A stretch of DNA of 64,000 nt from Brachypterus glaber (Eukaryota; Arthropoda; Insecta; Coleoptera; Kateretidae), in contig OY294046.1 in NCBI GenBank assembly GCA_958510825.1, positions 10,084,847 to 10,148,846 of the forward strand. The letters run 5' to 3'. This document shows positions 33,383 to 44,534 of this stretch, one piece after another. The notes beneath the pieces are model-generated. The model saw only the letters and a list, made by a program, of their open reading frames with translations. It made no database searches and had not been told where the DNA came from. The position numbers were made by a program, and so were the translations under genes. Each line of letters begins with the position of its first letter. Position 1 is the stretch's first letter.

Positions 33383-35684
33383 CAGGGTGAGTCAGAAGTA
33401 GATACATTAATTTGAGGAGGTGATTTTACAGGTTATTTAGTCTTTTGAATCCTATATTGCCTTATCCAAAAGTTATTAGTTTTGGAGATATTTGATTTTT
33501 TTAAAATTTCTCGAAAAGTATTAAGGATATTTAAACGATTCTTTTTTTAGTAGTTAGTATACTTAGTAACACATGCCACGCAGTAATAGCTTTTCCAAAA
33601 AAGCTTTATAGGGCGTCAGTACAACACTATAAAATTAATTTTTATTCGATGAGTTTGACGGCATGTTAAGTTCATCATGATTTTATTTTTTAATTTTATT
33701 ATACACTTTGCGTGCAAATTGTTTAAAAAACTTTCTTGATTTATTACCTTTAAAATGATGTATAATATGTCAAGAAAAACTATTTTTTTTTGATAGGAAA
33801 TGTCACATTTGTAAGACACATACAGGTTTTAGTTTACGCTAGGATTAACAATTCCAGACCGTAGTACGTGAAATAATGAGGGGTTGATGTATCATTTGTG
33901 TATAAACAATTACAGGTAATATTGAACCAATTACAGGTAATATTAAACTAATTACAAATAATATTGAAACAATTACAGGTAATTTGTTCTGGGATTATAC
34001 AAATTAATCTTTTAGGTATTAGAAATTTTGTATAAATAAAGGCGAAATAAAAGTTCTATATTCATTCATGATGGCAACCTTTTCAAATGCTGAATACGCT
34101 GATATTATGTTTGTATATGGATTTTGTGATGGAACGCTACCAGAGCTCGACGGGTTTATCAAGAAAGGTTCCCACATATACGCGTGCCCAATGAAAGGGT
34201 ATTCAGTACGACATACCGTCGTATTGCTGAAACCGGTAATGTTATACCAAGACCACGCATTGGAGCTCCTGAACTTAATGTAAATGTAGATGAAGAAGTT
34301 CTAGAAAGATATGAAGAAGATCCAACTACCAGCACAAGAAGAGTGGCTTCTGAGTTAGGTTTATCACAAAGCAAGGTTGCACGTGTAATTAGACGGTCAG
34401 GCCAACATGCATTTCATTATACACCTGTCCAGGGTCTGGAGGAAGCTGATCCCCAACGCAGAATTAGCTTTTGCAGATATTTATTAAATGCTGACATTGA
34501 TGATCGCAATTTCTTGTCTAGAATTTTGTGGACTGACGAGTCTAAATTTAGTAGAGAAGGTATTACTAACTTTCACAATTTGCACTTCTGGGCACAGGAT
34601 AATCCACATATGACACGACAATCGAGTTTCCAAAGAAAATTTAGTGTAAATGTTTGGATGAGTGTACTTGACCGTACATTGATCGGTCCTCACTTTTTAC
34701 CAGACAATTTGAATGGTGAAGCTTATGAGGCATTTTTGAATAATGTTTTGCCAGAATTATTGAATGATGTTCCATTAGAAAATAGGGTTGAAATGATTTT
34801 CCAACACGATGGATGCCCAGCCCATTATAGGTTCGCTGTTCGACAGTTTCTAAATGAGAGGTTTCCAAATCGTTGGATTGGTAGAGGGGGACCGATATTA
34901 TGGCCACCAAGGAGCCCTGATTTAAGACCTTTAGATTTATATGTGTGGGGGCACATGAAAGACAGGGTCTATGCAGTTGAAATAACCAACAGAGACCAGC
35001 TAATTGAACGAATACAAGACGCGGCAATACACTTAAGGGACAACTTGAGTAATAGAATTACACGCAGTGAAATAAAAAAAAAGGGCACGATATTGCATAA
35101 GAAATCATGGCGGATACTTTGAGAATATATATAAATGTTAACTTAACACTCTAGTATTTCACTCATTACCTGAAATTGTTAATCCCAGCCTAAACTGAAA
35201 CCCGTATGTGTCTTACAAATGTGACATTTCCTATCAAAAAAATTTAGTTTTTCTTGACATATTATACATCATTTTAAAGGTTATAAATCCAGGAAGTTTT
35301 TTAAACAATTTGCACGCAAAGTGTATAGTAAAATTAAAAAAAAAATCATGATGAACTTAACATGTCGTCAAAATTAGCGAATAAAAATTAATTTTATAGT
35401 GTTGTACTGACGTCCTATAAAGCTTTTTTGGAAAAGCTATTACTGCGTGACATGTGTGACTAAGTATACTAACTAATAAAAAAAGAATCGTTTAAATATC
35501 CTTAATACTTTTCGAGAAAATTTGAAAAATGTAATCCTGGACGTGATTTTTAACCAAAACTTAAAAAAATCAAATATCTCCAAAACTAATAACTTTTGGA
35601 TAAGGCAATATAGGGTTCAAAAGACTCTAAATAACCTGTACAATCACCTCCTCAAATTAATGTATCTACTTCTGACTCACCCTG
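33383..35684 (+). mobile_element. Mariner-superfamily transposon with long TIRs, 2.3 kb
   Basis: Starts CAGGGTGAGTCAGAAGTAG and ends with the inverse. The inverted repeats extend for about 475-510 bp (33383-33856 against 35172-35684). TA lies at the left flank, and the empty site is readable in the neighbouring duplicated units (CTCTATGTATTTATAA), confirming insertion there with small end changes. It encodes one frameshifted DDD transposase. It is probably immobile by itself. Confidence 0.93.
34068..35141 (+). pseudogene. Mariner-type (DD41D) transposase with two frameshifts
   Basis: Starts MMATFSNAEYADIMFVYGF, an N-terminal helix-turn-helix common to this insect transposase group. A one-base loss near 34132-34136 shifts the frame, and the main frame then runs 34184-35122 (about 312 codons). 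Catalytic aspartates are seen in LWTDESKF, FQHDGCPAH and SPDLRPLDLYVWG. There are 41 residues between the second and third, hence DD41D if the third is the Asp of RPLD. A second shift in the A-run at about 35069-35079 hides the natural end (RYCIRNHGGYFENIY, stop at 35139-35141). It is the only sizeable transposase in the window. Confidence 0.88.
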
Positions 35685-35790
35685 ATTTATAATAATATCC
35701 AGACCTTTAGCGTGATTGAGTTTGTCTGACTTAAAGTTTCTATGAACGTTTGTGTTAAAGGGCTTCTTAGGGGAGCTAGAAGACGTATAA

Positions 35791-36312
35791 AGACCACTTT
35801 ACACGGAGCAATTTGTACGCAAGTTTGATGCTATGCAAGTTTGCTGCCAGATATAGCATGAGGACAATTGGACATTGATTTGCCTTTTCACGGAGCAAGT
35901 TGTACGCAAGTTTGGTGCTATATATTGCAAGGTAAACAGTGCTGCCAACCAGACAATTTTGACGTGTCTCTGCGTTTGTTGACAAAAACATAACCTAGCA
36001 TTTGCTTTTTTAAGGAAGTTTTTTAGTTAGACAGACTGACCTATTATTAATAATAATAATTATTAACATGTGCAGTTGCTACTATATTAGTAAAATGAAA
36101 TCAATTTGGTAACTTTTTTTCCAGGTTGGTACCACGAAAATAACCATAAAACTTGCGTGAAAATCGCCGAAAAATAGAACATGTTCTAAATAATTTGATG
36201 GCATGAAAATGGCCTCAAACTTGCCTGAAGGCATGCGCAGTGACTGAATCATTCTTGCAACAAACTTGCATAGCATCAAACTTGCGCACAAATTGCTCCG
36301 TGTAAAGTGGCT
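35791..36312. mobile_element. piggyBac-like MITE with TTAA target
   Basis: 522 bp with ends AGCCACTTTACACGGAGC (the left end has one extra A) and long inner pairs GCAAGTTTGATGCTATGCAA. The right flank is TTAA (36313-36316) and the left is TATAA where the empty duplicated units read TTTAA. The empty site is visible in the other two tandem units. No ORF. TTAA targeting points to the piggyBac superfamily. Confidence 0.82.
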
Positions 36313-36315
36313 TTA

Positions 36316-36620
36316 ATGAACATTTTTAGAATATTATTCACTTCATAACTTATTGGCTTGAAATTTTTACTGTAGTATGCAACCAATAAACATTAACAAT
36401 TTATGACATAAAAAATTAAATATTTAACCAGGGGCGGACTTACAGTTTTACGTATAAATTATGAGGCACCCATTATCTACGCCCCTGGTCAAAAACTTAA
36501 TTTTAAAAAAACGTTAAATGCTTACATTTATTGGTTCTATAGTTCAATAAAAATTTCATGTTAATAAGTTAAACCGTTACTGAGATATGAACTGATAAAT
36601 ATTCTAAAAATGCCCTTTAA
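36316..36620. repeat. Inverted repeat around short CAGGGGCG ends
   Basis: CAGGGGCG at 36429 and CGCCCCTG ending 36487 bracket 59 bp. The sequences on either side (36316-36428 and 36488-36620) are themselves diverged inverted copies (TTGGTTGCATAC..AATTTC type). The left half is also the edge of the 760-bp duplicated unit, so the duplication began inside this older foldback element. Confidence 0.6.
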
Positions 36621-38407
36621 AATTACGCTAGCTTCCTTAAAAATCAATTTAGCTCAAATGTCTATAAAAACTTTTTTCTCACTTTTTGACGTAAAATCTG
36701 AATATCTAAAATAATTTTTAAATATATCATATTTTTGTTAAAACAAATGAAAATCGTTTTCGTCAAAAACGCATCCATAGATTTTTTAAAATTTGGTCTT
36801 AAATTTGGTCTAAATAATTAAAATATGAAAAAAAACTTGGGTTATATGAAAGTTGAGCTAAAAATGGATTCCAGACCGGGGTGCAAAGTGTTAAAAAATA
36901 TCACTATTTGCCGAGTTGTGTTCTTTACTAAAAAAAATATTTACTATTTTTGTATGTATTTTGTTTATAAAAATAATATAGCCAAATCCCCAAAGTTTAT
37001 TTATTTTAAGAAGTTTATTTCAGAATAATAATAAAAAAGTTATTTCAATTCTTGCTTACTGAATTAAGCAGTAATATTTTTGGTAAAAGAAAAATGTAGG
37101 TAATACAAGTCATAATTATTTATTTGTAGTGAAGTTGAAAATTCGATCACTAATGTAGTCGAATTCTATCACTAATTTTGTGAAGTGGTATATTCTCTCA
37201 TTAATGTTGTGATGTCGAATATATAATTCGGTTATAGCCGAGCAGTTAATTATAACTTTTATTATAACTTACTCAGTTAGGTTGGCCATACAATCTTCTA
37301 TCGTATTTAAAGTATACCCGAGCGGAGAATATACTTAACCACTTATCACTTAATTCGGGAGCGGGTATTCTAGGAGACGGCGCTTTGGAAACAGATAAAA
37401 CGATTTCTTCTTAACTTAAGAATAATATATTAAATAAATGTGAATAAATTCTTCAAGAATATGAAAAATCAATTCTTACTTCTAAGTCCTATTTCTATGC
37501 AAAGCCCTTAAATTCTAATTTCCATTATATTTTAGTTTTCCATTAAATACTTCTAAATTAAAACATTCTATGTTTGAAATCCAAACTATTCGCAATCATT
37601 TTCAATTCCCAACTTATTGTCCACATTTTTCTTAGTGTATATTAAAACTGGTTCGTATAAGTCATTTAAATTATTTTACAAAATATTTTTCAAAGTTAAT
37701 TAATATTCGTCAAAATTTCTATCAGTGTTCATCCTATCAATATTTATAAGTGTCCAATTATTTTCATGTCGGATAATACAAGTCTCAAAATTTTTCTAAG
37801 TTTAAAACTATTTTTAATTCAAAAATAATTCTCAAAAATTATTTCTCACAGAAACTACATTTTCACCTATGACACTACTGGATACTTTTTAACTAACAAG
37901 ACAAAAAACTATTCAAGAATGATCACCTCTAAAATTTGGAGCTATATTTATTCTCTTGATAAACCCATAAATTAAAATGAGGCATATTTAGGTCACACAC
38001 GCTAATGTTTCTGGGTGTGGTCCAGGCAAGAATATCTAAATGCCCCACTACCAAAGTTCAACGATTTTTACTTAGAGGGGTCCGAACAAAACCCGAAAAT
38101 ATCCGACGTTACTCATGCTTACTTTTAAGAATTAGATCTTATAGGCTATGTATATTAAAATAAAATTTTAAAATTATACGGATCATAACATATTATTAAT
38201 AAAACATTCTTAACACAGGTAATTTCAAAAATAATGTATTATTAATAGATACAAGTAATAGATTAACAGATATTATTAGATACTGTTGATATGACGTTGG
38301 CAAAATTATGTAGGATCGCGGAAAATGTCTCGGCATGTCTCGTTGATTGAAAGATATGTTGACATGCAGGACATTGCTCTTTTTAGCAAGAACGAAGTAT
38401 AATGTAT
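36621..38407. other. Intron 1 sequence, no gene seen
   Basis: AT-rich, about 1.8 kb. Short repeats 'tatcactaa' occur around 37145-37205. I see no coding segment with recognisable features. Confidence 0.45.
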
Positions 38408-38411
38408 AATG

Positions 38412-39862
38412 CACGGTTCACCTGGGCGATTTTAAATAAAAATTTCGTGGACCCCTACATTTTTTGGACTAAAACATACCTGATGACATAAGAAATCAAT
38501 TTCCATTTGAAAGAAAATCGTAAAAGATACACTTTTTTAGAAAGATTTTTTTTGAGTAATAGGGTGTGTCAAAAAATTCTGATTTGCGAAATCGAAAACG
38601 CTCTCTGGCTCAAAAGGTGCTCCTTAGTAAAAAACAGTGGCCACTCAAAAATGAGCCAAATCGATTAATGTTTAGAGGTAGCTCAAAGCACTCAAACTTT
38701 GAAAAATATCGGTACCTGTTTTTCGGATAAAAAGTGATTGTTGTTAAAATTAAGGAAAATTTGGAGGGTTTCTTTGGTAATATTTAAAAACAATACTAAT
38801 TGTAAGAAAACTAAAAAAATTATATTTCCCCTTCCCTTAAGTTAGAACATAAAAAATCGCCAATTATTTGAAGATTTTGCGAAAATTGAAAATGGGCATA
38901 TTTAAAAGGACATAACTTCCTTAGGAATGATTTTTTGACCAGGGTATATATACTTTTTCTATATTTTTAATGTTAAATAACCACTCATTACTAAAATATT
39001 TGTTTTTTGCTTTATATTTTTTAATTTTTTTATTTTTGGTTCTTCATGCGTAAAAATTTACTTTTAAATGCATTTATCTTTAAAACGGTTAAACCTGCGA
39101 TGTTAAACCACAGAAACTTTTTTTTACATAAAAAAGTATTCCAACCAAAAAATCAAAAAAAAAGTACACCGAAAAAAGTTTTAGGCAAAAAAACAGAAAA
39201 TCCACCCTAGAAACCGAATCGAAATTATTTTTTTTTACTGAACTTGAGGAAAAAAATTATGTTTTCTGTATAGTCATGTAGGTTAACATGTATATATGCT
39301 TATATACTAATATATAATTTTGCAGATTTTTTATTTAAAACTATTTTTTATGCACTTTTAAAAACTTGCAAAAAGTAAATTTTCGCGAAATCTTCAAATT
39401 ATTGGCGATTTTTTCATGTTCTAACTTAAGGAGAGGGGGGGATATAATTGTTTTAGTTCTTACATTTAGTATTGTTTCTAAATATTACCAAAGAAACCCT
39501 CCAAAATTTACTCAATTTTTATCGGTATCAGTTTTTATCCGAAAAACAGGTACCGATTTTTTTTAAGTTTGAGTGCTTTGAGCTACCTCTAAACATTTAT
39601 CGATTTGGCTCATTTTTGAGTGGCCACTGTTTTTTACTAAGGAACAACTTTCAAGCCAGAGAGCATTTTTGATTTTAAAATGCGAGATTTTTTGACACAC
39701 CTTATTACTCAAAAAAACGTTTTTTTTATCTGTCTAAAAAAGTGTATCTTTTACGATTTTCTTTCAAATGGGAATTGATTTCTTATGTCATCAGTTATGT
39801 TTTAGTCCAAAAAATGTAGGGGTCCACGAAATTTTTATTTAAAATCGCCCAGGTGAACCGTG
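38412..39862. mobile_element. Foldback TIR element, family A copy 1 (1451 bp)
   Basis: Ends CACGGTTCACCTGGGCGATT and its inverse, with arms of about 450-550 bp that include GGTAGCTCAAAGCACTCAAA. A perfect 4-bp duplication AATG flanks it (38408-38411 and 39863-39866). Relatives are 58550-60016 (with an extra duplicated left end from 57637) and a fragment at 53290-53440. No transposase is present. Confidence 0.9.
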
Positions 39863-39983
39863 AATGCCTTAATGTTTGGTACATTAATACCTTTCCATTT
39901 TATTGTTACTAGTCTTGTCTGGAGTGGGTTGGACATTACCCATATGAAAAATAATTTTTCGACGAAATAATTTCATATTACTG

Positions 39984-40431
39984 CCCAGACAGCACAAAGA
40001 TGACTTAAACAGATCTTAAAGATATCGTAGCTTGTCATTCAAGACGTCTTAAGAACGTCGGTTTTGGCCGTATATGCATCTCAGAGGTAATTTGTTTGTC
40101 AAAAAAAGATCTTAAAAAATATGACTTTTTTTTACTTTTGTTTTTTAATTTTTTTTTCAGTTTTTTTTGAAAACTTCTTTTTTTATTTTTTTTTAATTTT
40201 TTCGTTTTTCGTAAAAAGAAAATGAAAAAAAAATTTTTAATTTTTTTGTTTTTCGAAAAAAGATCTTTAAAGAAATGGTTTTTTTTTTAATAGTTGATTG
40301 TGGGTAATTTATTTTTAGCGATGAGTATCGAAGTTAAGACGTCTTGTACCGATACTTAAAAGACATCTTATAGACATCATAATCAGATATCTCTAAAAAA
40401 GAAGTCTTTAGGATATCATGTGCTGTCTGGG
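39984..40431. mobile_element. MITE with CCCAGACAGCAC ends
   Basis: 448 bp from CCCAGACAGCAC to GTGCTGTCTGGG. Inner regions pair AAGACGTCTT and GATATC motifs in a foldback manner. The interior is poly-T/A. The target duplication is not clear. Confidence 0.8.
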
Positions 40432-40575
40432 AGGAGAAACTATTGAAGAAACTACTGAAAAAACTATTGAATAAAACTATTGGCGGAACTATTAGAGAAA
40501 GCCAATAGTTACTAATTATAAAACTATTAAGAAAACTATTGAGAAAACTATTAAGTTTATTATACCCTGTATATC
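40432..40575. repeat. AAACTATTGA minisatellite-like array
   Basis: About ten imperfect copies of (A)AACTATTGA(A/G)AAA. A similar motif (ACTATT) recurs at 44358-44490. Confidence 0.75.
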
Positions 40576-40807
40576 TTTGAATAGCTTTGTCAAAAACGCG
40601 GTCGACGTTTTTCCTAAGCATAGCAATGTGGTAAACATATCGTCTAGAATTCTGAATTACATTCTTTTACTGATTTATCAGGCGTTAATTGATTTAAGAT
40701 TATAATTAATAATTAGATCAGTTAATGTTTTAATAATGTCGTACATTTTATGTTTAGTTGACATCTGCACGAGGGGTCCCGCAATAATGAAGGAGACGAC
40801 GCACTTG

Positions 40808-40975
40808 GCCAGGAAGTCTGGGAAGTCTCTAGGAAGTGTCAGGAAGTCCGGGAAGTTTTTGAGAAGTCTCAGAAAGTCTAGGAAGTCACTAGGAAATCTC
40901 AGAAAGTTCGGGAAGTCTTTGAGAAGTCGCAGGAAGTCTCAGGAAGTCTCAGGAAGTCTGGGAAGTCTTTAGTCG
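40808..40975. repeat. GGAAGTCTC minisatellite, left array
   Basis: Imperfect 9-10 bp units AGGAAGTCTC, AGGAAGTCTG and similar, inside the 40770-42155 element. Confidence 0.92.
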
Positions 40976-41874
40976 TTATTTTAATAAAAATACTTGGAAA
41001 ACACGGTGTAATTTACCCCCTCCACACGCGCGGTGTAAGTGGCGTGGTTTTCGGCATATCGGCAGCACACTTCATTTTGTCTATTTCGCGAGAAAGTGAT
41101 CATTTGGACTTTATACTAAACTATAAATAAAAATAATTAAACTTTTAAATAAATAGGAGATATAGTTTTATTACACAAAAAAATAAATGTCTGCCCAAGT
41201 TTCTACCATAACTTACGCAAAATTTGGCCAGAGGTAACCTCTTCCTACCTCGTAACGCAGTTTCTTATAATTTCTCAATAAATTCTACATGGTGTAACGC
41301 TGTATTCGACCCCACCTAAACCCTTTATGTACTTTGTGAACGAATTCATTGGGTTTGTTTTTTTGTCGAAAATCTCAGTTCTAAACTGGTTCGGAACTGG
41401 TGCAGTTGCAACTGGGCAGTTCTCAATGGCAACTGCGCACGTTCCGAACCAATTCAGAATTGCTATTTTCGGAAAACAATATAAACCTAAATAAACCGAT
41501 TGTTTCATGTTTTTACTTAGTCACAGAATGATCATCATACCTCGGGCAAAAGCGGGCATAAATTCAGCACTGCAGTGCATTGATAAGAAGCAGCTGCAAG
41601 ACGGCTGACCCCACTCCACAAGAACGCAACGCTAGTAAATATACGATAAAAGTTAAAAAAGATGACACAAGATGAATAATAATAGCTTGCAATTGCCCGG
41701 GCACTGTAAATCATTATCCGTGATAATAATTATGATAATTATAATAATTATTATTAAATTAGGTCCTTATAAAATAATCTGATCCGAAAACTAACTTTAA
41801 CAATAAATCCCTGAATAAAAAATTCGCGGGCTAAATTTAAAAATCACGCATGCGTAGAATTGCAAAAAGTTGTT

Positions 41875-42090
41875 AGAAGTCTTTAGGAAGTCACTATAAA
41901 TCTTTGGGAAGTCGGAGGAAGTCTCAGGAAGTCTCAGGAAATCTCAGGAAGTCGTAAGAAGTCTTAGGAAATCTCAGGAAGTCGTAAGAAGTCTTAGGAA
42001 ATCTCAGGAAGTCGTAAGAAGTCTTAGGAAATCTTTGAGAAGTCCGGGAAGTTTTTGAAAATTATAGGAAGTCTTAGGAAATCTTTCGAA
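41875..42090. repeat. GGAAGTCTC minisatellite, right array
   Basis: About twenty units of the same type, including a higher-order repeat of about 30 bp (AGGAAGTCGTAAGAAGTCTT), inside the same element and same strand as the left array. Confidence 0.92.
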
Positions 42091-42299
42091 ATATTGCAAA
42101 AGACTTCCGATTTTGAAGGAGACGACGCACCCAAAACCTATTGCGGGACCCCTCGCATCTGCATCAAAATAAGTAAACTCAGAGCAGAATTAATCTCAGT
42201 AAAAAACTGGATTAAGGCAGCTATGATTAGTGGTTTAAAAATTACTTTTAGTGATATTTTTATTACTCAATCTGCTTTTGAGAATATAATTTATATATA

Positions 42300-43001
42300 C
42301 AGAGCGGTCCAAAAGTCACCCCCCCCTCTTAACTTTTGAACCAGTTGAGATATCGACTTAAAATTTGGAACTTTTAAATAAGACAACTTAAACTATCTTT
42401 TAGCATATATTTAATACTTTCAGCTCTTAAAATGTGGGCAGGGGGGCATGGGGACACATTTTTTTAAATGGAAAGGGGGGTCGTGTAATACATCATTTTA
42501 AAGCTTATAAAATTCTCCATTTAACTACATATTTTTAAATAAAAAAAAAAATTTTGGGTTTAAAATGGGTATTAATGTCAAAATTCCTCTAAAAAAAACA
42601 AATAATTTTTTAAAAATGCCTAATTTTATCATAAAAAAATGTTAATTATACTTTTAAACTACTTTTACTTGACATAAATAAAAATTTATAAAAAAAACTT
42701 TAAAAATCGAATGTTTGGCACAAAAAATTGAAAAATCAAAACCTTAAAAAACATTTTTAAAAAATTTAAAAATTTTAGTTTAAATAGAGAATTTTATAAG
42801 CTTTAAAATGATGTATCACACGACCCCCTTTCCATTTAAAAAAATATCCCCCCATGCCCCCTGCTCACATTTTAAGAGCTAAAAATATCAAATATATGCT
42901 AAAAGATAGTTTAAGTTGTCTTATTTAAGAATTCTAAATTTGAAGTCGATATCTCAACTCGTTCAAAAGTTAAAAGGGGGGGTGACTTTTGGACCGCACT
43001 G
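42300..43001. mobile_element. TA-flanked foldback MITE, 702 bp
   Basis: Ends CAGAGCGGTCCAAAAGTCAC and the inverse of CAGTGCGGTCCAAAAGTCAC. The arms extend through AACTTTTGAAC..TTGAGATATCGACTT, with further inner pairs (GGCATGGGG). TA is on both sides. Tc1/mariner-type, no ORF. Confidence 0.92.
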
Positions 43002-43164
43002 TACTGATAAGTGAAAATACCTTACCCCTACGATGTTTTTTTTACCCTTCTTTTCTTTAATCTAAAATCGTAATGTCATTTAAATTTATTTGTGGATTAA
43101 TACGTTATAATTAAGAGGTATGTGTATTAAATATAAATTATATTCTCTCCCTAAATATCAATTC

Positions 43165-43330
43165 GTGATACTCGGTTAGGTACCGGTGCTTTTTTTTTCA
43201 AATTTTACTCATATGAATCCCAATTTTTGGAAAATGCATCTCCTGCTAAAGCAGTCGTTCCATTTTCGTCATTGAGATTAATATTCGTAAAATTTATGTA
43301 AAAAATCACCGATACCTAACCTAGTATCAC
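43165..43330. repeat. 166-bp palindromic element
   Basis: GTGATACTCGGTTAGGTACC and the inverse of GTGATACTAGGTTAGGTATC form the ends. The loop is about 110 bp. The target duplication is unclear. Confidence 0.8.
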
Positions 43331-43715
43331 TTATGATATTACCCCTGATAATTTCACTGGTCATCTTTAATAAAAACCAGGATTTACTCGAAATCTACAT
43401 GGTAGAAAGTTTTTTAAATTCAAAATTCGGTTCCAAAAATACTTTTAAGTAACCTATCATGCCTTAAAAGGCATGATAGGTTTAGTCCTTGGAGAAGATT
43501 TTTTTTTTGTAGACCAGTGTTATTAAAATACAATTTTACATTACCTTAGCTGGTAATACTTTAAATTATATTGTTTAAATAAAATTGTGGACCAGTATTA
43601 TTTTACTTGCCGAAAAAAAATCTGCCACATCGTTTAAGAAAATATTTGTAGATTAATGTTTTAGGTCTAAAACAAGAAACAAATGAACATCAACTTAGAT
43701 TTTGCACAGAGTATA

Positions 43716-44530
43716 TTTTCAGACTGAATTTGGACTTTGGACTCATATAAGAAGATTAAAGTTAACCAGTAATATATATCGATTTGTCACCCCATACCGC
43801 TAGCGGTAAGGAGCCAAACGCAGCGTTTGAAACTTTTTAAGAAGTAAGTAATAAGTTATTAAAATACTTAGTTAAAATATCATTTCGGGTTAGAACACTA
43901 GCCATGAAGATAATGCTTGGTTTACAGCGCAAACAAAATCCGCGGACAAAAAATTACTACAAAATGGCTCTAAGCTAAACATTAAAAAATCATTTACAAA
44001 ATTGGCGAAGTCGCAATTATTGAAAACTGCACGGATTTAAAGATGAGCTTTCCTATTAAAAAACAGGATTAACGGCTAGTATGTCTATAGTGTATGTTAA
44101 GAAAAAAACTGTACGTAAACATGTATCTAAAAATGCGTAGTTTTGGAGGTAGCGGTATGTTCTGTTTAATTTTTTTTGACTGTCAATGTTAAACTTTACG
44201 TTACAATCAGTTGAAAATTAATTTGAACTTGACTTAAAAAAAAAATAGGAACACTGTAAAAATATTTTGTTTTTTTTTATATTGTATGAAGAGTAAAAAT
44301 ATTATTTACAAATTATATTTATACCTATTCACAAATATTCCAAGTGTGAAAAAGTATACTATTGAATGTTAAAATTACTATTGAGGATATCCCAATAGTT
44401 TTAGTATTTACTACTAAAAGTGCAATACTAACTATTTATAAGTTTTTAATAGTTACCTACTATTAAACTTTGAACAGTAACTATTATTAAATTTTTATAA
44501 GGTCTGTCCCATCTTAGGAACATATTTTTT
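43716..44530. other. Intron 1 sequence, no gene seen
   Basis: AT-rich, with ACTATT-type repeats at 44358-44490. No coding region supported. Confidence 0.4.
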
Positions 44531-44534
44531 AGAT

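Larger units (their letters stand above)
31337..36443 (-). repeat. Three tandem copies of a 760-bp gene-plus-promoter unit
   Basis: Units start at equal 760-bp spacing (start codons at 31702, 32462, 33222). Each holds about 345 bp of upstream sequence and the first 122 codons. The internal junctions read GGATGTTACT/GTAAGTCC. The unduplicated ends are GTTACTTTGG (near 31337) and AAAACTGTAAGTCC (near 36443), so the break shares just ACT. The outermost unit is stretched by a 2302-bp mariner and a 522-bp MITE. Confidence 0.92.
40770..42155. mobile_element. TIR element with perfect ends and 8-bp duplication, carrying minisatellites
   Basis: Perfect 17-bp terminal inverted repeats CGAGGGGTCCCGCAATA (40770-40786 and 42139-42155), with a perfect 8-bp target duplication CATCTGCA (40762-40769 and 42156-42163). 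Just inside both ends is GAAGGAGACGACGCAC in direct orientation, then a GGAAGTCTC-type minisatellite (40810-40970 and 41875-42090). The centre includes a hairpin (41390-41455, GGTTCGGAACTGG..). No transposase is seen. The 8-bp duplication suggests hAT or P type. Confidence 0.93.
42178..43715. mobile_element. Larger relative of the 29645 element with nested insertions
   Basis: The left end (ACTCAGAGCAGAATTAATCTCAGT, split here as ACTCAGAGCAG and AATTAATCTCAGT) and right end (CATCAACTTAGATTTTGCAC) match the ends of 29645-30227. The interior shares 'gcagctatgattagtggttt' and 'ggaccagtattattttac'. It is interrupted by the TA-flanked element 42300-43001 and the palindrome 43165-43330. Confidence 0.65.

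Noticed and set aside
40736..40972. Arg/Lys/Ser-rich 78-codon frame
   Set aside because: It runs across a transposon end, its target duplication and the GGAAGTCTC minisatellite.
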